A DNA stretch of 64,000 nt from contig VZQC01001040.1 in the NCBI GenBank assembly GCA_009823505.1, positions 396,156 to 460,155 of the forward strand, read 5' to 3'. Made by a program: the position numbers and the translations under genes. Below are positions 57,587 through 64,000 of the stretch, piece after piece (the first letter of the stretch is position 1; each line of letters begins with the position of its first letter). The notes beneath the pieces are model-generated. The model ran no database searches. It was not told the DNA's origin and saw only the letters and a list, made by a program, of their open reading frames with translations. Origin of the DNA: Rhizomys pruinosus. Its lineage: Eukaryota; Chordata; Mammalia; Rodentia; Spalacidae.

Positions 57587-57974
57587 GGTTGTGAGGCTGC
57601 TGACCCTGGGTTGAACAGGCTTAAGAGGGTAGGCACACAGGGTTACTCCAATAACATCCATGGGCCCACATCAGAGGGTACAAATCTGTTTATTCTACAC
57701 AATAAGCAGCAGCTTATATAGGCCTGGGAAGGGCAGCCCCTACATCACTTCCCAGTGGCCAATCCTAGACCTCCACAGCATCACGCAGGCTTTTTCAGAA
57801 AAGGGGTGTACTGACAAGCAAGCTGACTTATGACTTCTGAGTGCATGCTAGAGTATGCTCTGCATCTCTTGTTCCACCTAGTGTGCTAAGTGAATTGGTA
57901 GCCTGCATATTCTCAAGATACTTCTGAGTCTAGGATTGATAGACTCCCACAGTCCAGAAAGATATGTCCCAACA
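57587..57974 (-). mobile_element. Endogenous retrovirus 5' LTR
   Basis: About 388 bp. In - orientation it starts TGTTGGGACA at 57974. It carries a TATATAAG box at 57721-57714 and an AATAAA signal at 57694-57689, and ends beside the primer site. Its partner LTR lies at 47331-47722. The two copies differ by many substitutions and small indels, so the insertion is old. Confidence 0.78.
57689..57721 (-). promoter_or_regulatory. LTR TATA box and polyadenylation signal
   Basis: TATATAAG at 57721-57714 and AATAAA at 57694-57689 on the - strand, only about 20 bases apart. This compact arrangement implies a short R region. No evidence of current activity. Confidence 0.6.
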
Positions 57975-58133
57975 AAGCTATACATTGGGACATTCCTAGT
58001 GTGGGGAACTCTCTGCTGAAGTGTTGGGATCATGACATCCCATCCCATTCTTCATCTCAAATTTCTTTTCATTTTGTTTTATGCTGTGAGTTCCCACTAC
58101 TAGCAAAAACCCTTCAAAGAACTACCTGCTGTG

Positions 58134-58300
58134 GAGCTAGAACGGTGGCTCAGAGGTCAAGAGCAGGTACTGCTCTTCCAGAGGACTCTCTAAGATGGCT
58201 CATTAACTGCCTATAATTCTGGTTCCAAAGGATCCAAACATCATCTTTTTGCCCCTGCCAGCACCTGCATACACATGAATAAATAATAAAAATTAAATTA
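58134..58300 (+). repeat. B2 SINE (shortened)
   Basis: 'ggagctagaacggtggctca' head, missing part of the body, ends AAATAATAAAAATT. Confidence 0.8.
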
Positions 58301-58397
58301 ACATACCTGCTAAACAGGACAGCCTACCTCAGTGGTTCTAAGACTGACAGTATGTGCCTAAGAGAGTTAAAGAACATTTAGAGGAGTTAAGAAGCAG

Positions 58398-58548
58398 TTA
58401 GGCAGGGATCTTTGGAAACCTTTAATCCTAGCACTTGGGAGGCAGAGGCAGGCAGATCTCTGTGAGTTCAAGGTCAGCCTGGTCTACATAGTGAGTTCCA
58501 GGACAACTGGAGCTACAGGGAGACCCTGTCTCAAAAAGACCAAAAAAA
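58398..58548 (+). repeat. B1 SINE
   Basis: 'ttaggcagggatctttggaa' altered start, then 'cctttaatcctagcacttgg' through 'gaccctgtctcaaaaagacc'. Confidence 0.92.
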
Positions 58549-58691
58549 GGAGGAAAGGGAGATTCATCAAACACATTCAAAGCAAGAGTAGATGTAGAGT
58601 GCCATTTTCTCAAACCAATTCCACCAAGATTCCCTGGAGACAGACAGTAAGACTGTTACACTTTCTAGCCTTGTGTTGCATTAGAGCATTA

Positions 58692-58838
58692 TACACACTT
58701 TTTATTTTATATGTATGAGTGGATTACCTGCACCTGTGTCATGCAATGCCCTTGGAAATCAGAAAAAGGCTGGAGCTGGAGTTACAGATGAACGTTAAGT
58801 GCCAGTGCTCTTGACTGCTGAGCCATCTCTCCAGCCCC
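58692..58838 (-). repeat. B2 SINE (shortened)
   Basis: Reverse B2 lacking the middle of the body; ends 'gccatctctccagcccc'. Confidence 0.85.
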
Positions 58839-58904
58839 TATCATGAACACTTTTTCTCATTTTTTCTCATTTTTTACTGAATTTTTGCAAAACTTCATAT
58901 ATTT

Positions 58905-59117
58905 TTAAATTTAACTTTAAAAAAATATGAGTGTATTGTCTGTGTGTAGTAGGTAGGTGTATCCATGTCCTGCAGAGGAGATCAGAAGAGGGTCTCAGGT
59001 CCCTTAGAACTATAGCTACCAACAGTTGTTAGCCACCATATGGGTGCTAGGAACCAAACCTGGGTCCTCTCCAAGAATTCCCAGTGCTCTTAACCACTGA
59101 GCCAGCTCTCCAGCCCC
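58905..59117 (-). repeat. B2 SINE
   Basis: Reverse B2 from 'tgagtgtattgtctgtgtgt' to 'gccagctctccagcccc'. Confidence 0.88.
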
Positions 59118-59127
59118 AACATAATTT

Positions 59128-59235
59128 TTGGGTTTTGTTTGTTTGTTTGTTTGTTTGGCAAGTTCTCACTGTGTAGCCCTGTCTGGCCTAGAGCTCAATT
59201 ATAGACATACCCTACCATGTTCAGTTGCAGGTTTC
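59128..59235 (-). repeat. Old B1 fragment with TTTG expansion
   Basis: A TTTG run (59137-59156), then 'gtgtagccctgtctggccta' and 'gacataccctaccatgttca'. Confidence 0.65.
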
Positions 59236-59439
59236 AAGTTTTTCAGCTTTGCTTAAATGGTGCTAAAGCAATCCACATACAGGAGAAACTGCATTTTGAA
59301 TTTTGATCCCCCTACATTCCCCAAAGCTAGTAGCATGATTCTGTCTCTGCAGGCAGAACCATAGCACTGAGCCAGACTTCAACTCAGGTAGATGCTAGCA
59401 CAGGCTATGATACTAAACTAGCACATGCACTTTCAGGAG

Positions 59440-59600
59440 TTCAAATGTAGCTCACTTGGTATAGTCATTGCCTAGCATGCATCAGTCCCTAGATTACACC
59501 CCCTGTAACACAAAACCAAGCATGGTAGCACATGCCTGAGGCAGAGGTAGGAAGAACGGAAGCTCAAGGTATCCTCAGATACTATCTCAGAAAACAAAAA
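59440..59600 (+). repeat. Old ID-B1 type SINE
   Basis: ID-like 'attgcctagcatgcatcagt' is followed by B1-like 'catggtagcacatgcctgag' and 'actatctcagaaaacaaaaa'. Diverged composite. Confidence 0.6.
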
Positions 59601-59985
59601 CCAAATATAGTAACTGCATTCAAATCTTAGAATTCAGAAATCTCAGTACTCCTATAAGATGAGCAGTAGAGCAAAAAGAAAACTAAACACCCTGTCTCAA
59701 GCAAGGGGGAAGGAGAAACATCCTGTTTCCACCCAAGGCCAAAGACAAAACACCAGTAGGAAGGCACTGTCCCCTTGTACCGAGCTTTCTCCACCCTCTC
59801 CTTTCATAAGGGTACTTGAAATATTGAGTGGCAATTGTGCTTGAAATACTATGCTCCAAGCCTGTGTGAATGCCTGTCTAGCTTAGCTATCCAAGTTTTA
59901 TAGATATGCAAATGAAGAGGAGTACTATCCGCATCTAGTGGAAAAGCCAGCTTTGTTGGTTGGCAAAAAAAAATCTATATTCCTG

Positions 59986-60196
59986 GGGCTGGAGAGATGG
60001 CCTAGTGGTTAAGAGCACCGACTGCTCTTCCAGAGTACCCGGGTTGGTGGCTTAAAACCATCTTTAACTCCAGTTCCAGGGGAATCCAACACCCTCTTCT
60101 GACCTCCCCAGCATTGCACGACACGGGTGCACAAACCTACATGCAGACATTACATTCATACACATATGAAAATAAATAAAAATTAAAGAAAAACTA
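59986..60196 (+). repeat. B2 SINE
   Basis: 'ggggctggagagatggccta' head, small deletion near 60044, AAATAAAT tail. Confidence 0.93.
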
Positions 60197-60199
60197 TAC

Positions 60200-60905
60200 T
60201 TCTGACTTCTTGGAAGTGCCTGGTTTAATAATTTAAAAAATGGTTTGGCTTGAAAGAACAAACCCATTGTCCTCTCAGGGTTCTGGATCAAGGCATAAAG
60301 ACCATGCCTTCCTTAATGACTAATGAGGACCCTTAAATATTTTCCCCAGGTTCTAGATGTCAGCAATTCTTGGCTTATAGACATATCATGATAATTCCTA
60401 CATCCATCTGATAGTATCCTTCTGTGTTAGAGTCTCCAAAATTCCCTCTTTCATGATCTGTTGATTTTATTCTAAAATTAGTAAGAAAGATATTTAGGAA
60501 GCACTAAGTCTTCATTATCAATTTTATTGTAAAATTAGTGAAATAGAGTTGTAAGAAGCACCATGTCTTCCACCCCAAGTCATTGAAGCATAGAGGGCAA
60601 GGCAGGGGAAGTGTCTCGGGAGAATGGTAGGACAGGATCCTAGGGAGGCAGAGGCCTTCTGTCTTCCAGTGAGTTCTCTGGTCTTTTCTTCTGCAGGGGA
60701 AGCTTTGGATCGATAGTGTCTTGTCTGTATCCTACTCACTGGGATCCATATGAAGCAGCCTGGACCATTGGTTGGACCCAGGCCTCAGGGATATCTATGT
60801 TGCTGTCTCCCAGCAGCTGAATATTCAGGTCCACTCCTGCATGATCCAGCACCATGGCCTCACAAGACCTCAAACATCCTCTGGCCATCCTCTGGTTTCA
60901 TGTCT
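60200..60905. other. Region 3' of the kinase pseudogene
   Basis: Lies downstream of the - strand kinase sequence and may include its 3' UTR. A stretch of about 50 bp is imperfectly repeated (60464-60514 and 60519-60573), each with a TTTATT that is AATAAA on the - strand. No other feature. Confidence 0.45.
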
Positions 60906-60909
60906 CTTT

Positions 60910-62494
60910 CTAATCTCTTTTGGGTAGCACTTTGGGTACCACTTTATTAGACCTCTTAATTTTCTCCCTTACTGGCAAGCAGCAGCAGAGGCTCATTAGA
61001 CCCACCCCAATCCTTCTTGACCCCCTCCTCCATACCCCACATGGGCTGCAGACTTCCTCTGTAGAAGCGTCGTCCTGCACCCAAGTCAGGACCTGGGCTC
61101 TGTCGAGATTTGATGCCACTTTCTGCAATGAAGAGGCAGGAATGACAGGCTCAGTGGACCTTCTCAGCTTCTCTTCCTGCTGGCCATCCTCAGGAGTGGC
61201 CCTTCTCAGCTTCTCTTCCTGCTGGCCATCCTCAGGAGTGGCCCTTCTCAGCTTCTCTTCCTGCTGGCTGTCCTCAGGAGTGGCCCTTCTCAGCTTCTCT
61301 TCCTGCTGGCCATCCTCAGGAGTCTTTGAGAGGTGAGTACATCAAGTCCCCTCTTTGGGCATGAAGGGACATTGGCAGGATCTACTGGGGAGAGGAACGG
61401 TGGTGTCACTCCCAGGTGCATTGGCTTAGCTGGGCTGGTGGAGCTGCCCTTCTGGTGTGCTTGGCATTGCAGGAGACTGTAGGTTGCCATAGGCTCATTG
61501 TACAATTTGTATCATAAAGATTTCAGGATGTCACATTGGTCAAACCCTATTTGCTCCATAGCTGCCAGGATTTCACTGTTCACGCACCTAGGAGCCACCT
61601 TGGTCTGGTTTTTTAAACCCTCTTCATCATGCTGAAGCCAAGGATGCCTTATAATGTCCTTTACTCTTGGCCTCTTCTTGGGGTTGACTGTTAGTAAATG
61701 GCTGATAATGTCCTTCAGCTCTGGAGAAAGGTGAGCTGGAATGTCATATTTTCCCAGAACAACCTTGGGCCCAACATCCTGAGTGCTGTACCCTTCAATT
61801 GGCAGGGTTCCTGTCACCACAGAATACAGAACAATACAATACCTAAGTTCCAGCTGTCCACTTTGAGACCATCATAGTGTTTTTGCAGGAAGAATTCTGG
61901 GGGTCTAAACCATAAAGCACCACAGAACCAGAAGAGTTTACTGCCAGGCCAGAGTAGGGCAGCAAGTCCGAAATCGATGACCTTCACTCTGCCAGTGCTG
62001 TCTACCATGATGTTGTCTGGCTTGAGATCCCTGTGAATTATGCCTTGGTCATGGCAGTACCGCATGGCCTGTAATAGTTGCTGGAATATTTTTTGGCAGG
62101 TGTTCTCTTGCATGTAGCCAACCTGGAGGACCCATTCTCACAGGTCTTTCCCCTCAGCCAGCTCTTGGACCAGATAGATGTTGTCCTTTGTTTCAATGAC
62201 CTGGATCAAGAAGATGATGTTGGTATGATCCATCCTCTTCAATATCTCCACCTCAGACCTGATTGGGTAGAACCGCTCCTTCCTCTTCCTCAGGAATTTT
62301 ATGGCCACAGGAATTCCGGTAAGGCAGTGGTGGGCCAATTTCACCTGGGCATAGCCACCCTGGCCCAAAGTCTTCAAGATAACATACTGTGGTCTGAGGT
62401 GCTCATCTGAGAGGATGACCACAGAGCTGGGCCATACTGTCACTTTACCCTTTGGGCCACACATCACAGGTAGCAAGGCTACCACCACCAACAT
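60910..62494 (-). pseudogene. Sperm motility kinase (Smok)-like pseudogene
   Basis: Intronless serine/threonine kinase of the Smok/MARK-like (CAMK) group, testis kinases that in mouse act on sperm motility. The first frame (62494-62138) has a glycine loop LGQGGYAQV, the ATP-binding Lys in VAIK and an αC Glu, then an in-frame TGA at 62140-62138. The same frame resumes with HRDLKPDN and DFGLA (61930-62040); the activation segment is altered (PPE instead of APE). A frameshift near 61820 leads into '[11 protein letters not shown]', the C-lobe and a UBA-like stretch, with a second TGA at 61514-61512. Another frameshift near 61330 leads into four 14-codon repeats and a Cys-rich, basic tail ending at 60910. 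The order and total length of about 528 codons suit a full-length Smok protein. The two TGA stops could be decayed CGA codons. Start codon uncertain. The sequence could be a dead retrocopy or dead family member; sequencing error for all four lesions is unlikely. Confidence 0.85.
61168..61330 (-). repeat. 42-bp tandem repeat in kinase C-terminus
   Basis: About four copies of a 42-bp unit, nearly identical (one variant has ggctgt for ggccat). On the - strand it encodes, in one open frame, TPEDGQQEEKLRRA per unit, a charged 14-residue repeat. Being a multiple of three it keeps frame on expansion. Confidence 0.92.
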
Positions 62495-62517
62495 AAAACT
62501 AGAAAACTAAACCAAAA

Positions 62518-62690
62518 AATTAAATACACACACATACAGTCACACACACACTCAAAATCAGAAAAAAAAAACCAAAATGTAAAAATAAAAAAAAAACAGC
62601 ACACAAAAGCACACAGAACTCACAAATACCACCAACCACCAAACAAATACCACCAACCACCAAACCACCAAACCACCACACCACTAACTT
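62518..62690. repeat. CA-rich and ACCACCAA minisatellite
   Basis: A- and C-only low-complexity DNA: CACA runs, A-runs and about eight ACCACCAA-type units (62627-62686). Confidence 0.9.
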
Positions 62691-62770
62691 TACTGCTGCA
62701 TAGAACTCCATTGTGTAGATGTACCACATTTTCTCTATCCACTCATCAGTTGAGGGGCATTTGGGTTGTT
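62690..62770 (-). mobile_element. L1 ORF2 3' fragment
   Basis: 'tactgctgcatagaactcca' followed by 'ttgtgtagatgtaccacatt' and 'tcatcagttgaggggcattt' is the L1 ORF2 C-terminus in reverse, 80 bp only. Confidence 0.85.
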
Positions 62771-62857
62771 AGCCACCATGTAGATCCTCAGAATTGAACC
62801 TGGGAACCTGGGTCCTCAGCAAGAGCAGTCAGTGCTTTTAACCACTGAGCCAGTCCC
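62770..62857 (-). repeat. B2 SINE head fragment
   Basis: Reverse tRNA-like half only ('ttagccaccatgtagatcct' to 'aaccactgagccagtcccc'). Confidence 0.8.
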
Positions 62858-62871
62858 CATGGACTTCTTCC

Positions 62872-63027
62872 TCTTTTTTTTTCTGGTCTTTTTGAGAGAG
62901 GGTCTAACTATAGCCCCAGCTGTCCTGGAACTCACTATGTAGACCAGGCTGGCCTTGAACTCACAGAGATCAACCTGCCTCTGCCTCCCAAGTGCTGGCA
63001 TTAAAGGACTGTGCCACCATGCCCAAC
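62872..63027 (-). repeat. B1 SINE
   Basis: Reverse B1, 'tttttgagagagggtctaac' to 'actgtgccaccatgcccaac'. Confidence 0.94.
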
Positions 63028-63061
63028 TTAACTGATGTTTGGCCATATTATCAACTTTATT

Positions 63062-63212
63062 TTCTTTTGGTCTTTTCGAGACAGGGTCTCCCTGTAGCCT
63101 CAGCTGTCCTGGAACTCACCCTGTAGACCAGGCTGGCCTTGAACTCACAAAGATCTGCCTGCCTCTGCCTCCCAAGTGCTGGGATTAAAGGCGTGCACCA
63201 CCATGCCCTGCA
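63062..63212 (-). repeat. B1 SINE
   Basis: Reverse B1, 'cgagacagggtctccctgta' to 'gcgtgcaccaccatgccctg'. Flanking 'atcaactttat' (63050) and 'atcaacttttga' (63212) suggest a short target duplication. Confidence 0.95.
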
Positions 63213-63214
63213 TC

Positions 63215-63490
63215 AACTTTTGATAAAGGCTGGGTACACTCATGTTGGGTGAAGCCCATCTACTTTTCTGGCCTGAAATGAAATGACTTGACTTAAGGCT
63301 GTGCAACGCATGCTTCTGGGAGTCCCCAGTAAAACACACTTTGTGCAGTATTAGAGCTGCCTCCTTTTTTGGTCTCATGCCCACCTCTGATTTGGATGGT
63401 GACATTTTAAACATTGGAACTGGGTTGCTTAGGGTTTCTGTCATTTGTTACGCTGCCTTTATTCAGTTCCCAAGTCATTAAATGCCTCAA
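63215..63490. other. No recognised feature
   Basis: Unrecognised; the - strand open frame reaching into it is mostly B1. Confidence 0.4.
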
Positions 63491-63495
63491 AAACT

Positions 63496-63654
63496 AGCAT
63501 TTTTTTTTTTTTGGTCTTTTCAAGACAGGGTCTCCCTGTAACCCCAGCTGTCCTAGAACTCACTCTAGACCAGACTGGCCTTGAACTCACAAAGATCCAC
63601 CTGCCTCTGCCTCCCAAGTGCTAGGATTAAAGGCATGTGCCACCACGCCCAGCC
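63496..63654 (-). repeat. B1 SINE
   Basis: Reverse B1 with a T-run, flanked by 'actagcatttttt' (63491) and 'gttagcattttt' (63659), its probable target duplication. Confidence 0.95.
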
Positions 63655-63772
63655 AAAAGTTAGCATTTTTAAAACATTTTCTGTGTTTTATATTTTTATT
63701 TATTTTTAATGTTTTTTTCTTTTTTTCAACTTTAATTATGTTTATTCAACAACTTTAAAAATTCTAAAACAG

Positions 63773-64000
63773 GGCTGGAGGGATGGCCTAGCGGATAAGA
63801 GCGCCGAACGCTCTTGCAGAGGACCCGGGTTCGATCCCCAGCACCCACATGGCGGCTGAGAACCGTCTGTGACTCCAGTTCCAGGAGAACTCCAGTTCCA
63901 GGGGAATCTGAGACCCTCTTCTGACCTCCGCGGCATCGCACGACACGGGTGCGCAGACCTGCATGCAGACAATACATTCATACACATAAAAATAAATAAA
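63773..64000 (+). repeat. B2 SINE, well preserved, at window end
   Basis: Complete head and body of the duplicated-body subtype with most CpGs kept (gcgccgaacg, ccgcggcatcgcacgacacg). Probably the youngest B2 here. The AAATAAAT tail runs into the window end. Confidence 0.95.

Noticed and set aside
47331..57974. 6-bp target duplication at the provirus ends
   Set aside because: The bases next to 57974 and 47331 do not match. The low end is only set by LTR similarity, so no duplication is claimed.
63732..63987. Three overlapping frames of 65-81 codons in the last B2
   Set aside because: The same peptides recur at every B2 copy in the window (for example 31564-31755 and 32903-33184). They are SINE read-through, not genes.

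Overview
The window is rodent nuclear DNA. Its dispersed repeats are B1, B2, B4 and ID SINEs, rodent-type L1 3' ends, and older mammalian MIR, L2 and MaLR-like pieces. B2 and B4 together, plus a sperm-motility-kinase-like sequence, point to a muroid rodent. The species cannot be fixed from sequence alone. One ambiguous base (n) sits at 7379. I found no protein-coding gene that looks intact, no tRNA or rRNA gene and no CRISPR array. The long open frames are microsatellites or SINEs read through.

Layout. 1-2800: mostly unrecognised sequence, an L1 3' UTR-like block and a three-copy 107-bp tandem array made from a B2-like SINE. 2800-4105: exon remnants of a RalGDS-like RasGEF gene on the + strand, with one good exon and splice donor, a second exon whose acceptor AG is lost, and a possible first exon. 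4.2-33.6 kb: ordinary repeat-rich intergenic DNA with many SINEs, L2/MIR fossils, L1 pieces, MaLR-type LTRs and long microsatellites, including a 400-bp GAAA/GGAA tract at 28.19-28.59 kb. 34.1-37.1 kb: an L1 with a 5' inversion (twin-priming shape), landed inside an older rodent repeat and itself hit by a B1 with a 17-bp target duplication. 37-47 kb: more fossil repeats and rodent LTR-like elements.

47.33-57.97 kb: a decayed class II (betaretrovirus-like) endogenous provirus on the - strand. It keeps two diverged LTRs, a lysine-tRNA-type primer site, a polypurine tract, and remnants of protease, reverse transcriptase, integrase C-terminus and envelope. Its middle is occupied by about 7 kb of L1 sequence in the opposite orientation, which contains an AT-only island, other inserts and local duplications.

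60.9-62.5 kb: a Smok/MARK-like protein kinase sequence on the - strand (kinase domain, UBA-like segment, 14-codon C-terminal repeats, Cys-rich tail) with two in-frame stops and two frameshifts. It is most likely a pseudogene of a testis kinase family that is multicopy in rodents. 62.5-64.0 kb: simple repeats, an L1 tail, three B1s and a well-preserved B2 cut by the window end.

Nothing suggests genes working together. The region reads as accessory, transposon-dominated DNA with two broken genes. The most informative observations are structural: the 30-bp perfect inverted repeat at an L1 5' junction, the split provirus, the inverted L1, and the two gene remnants.
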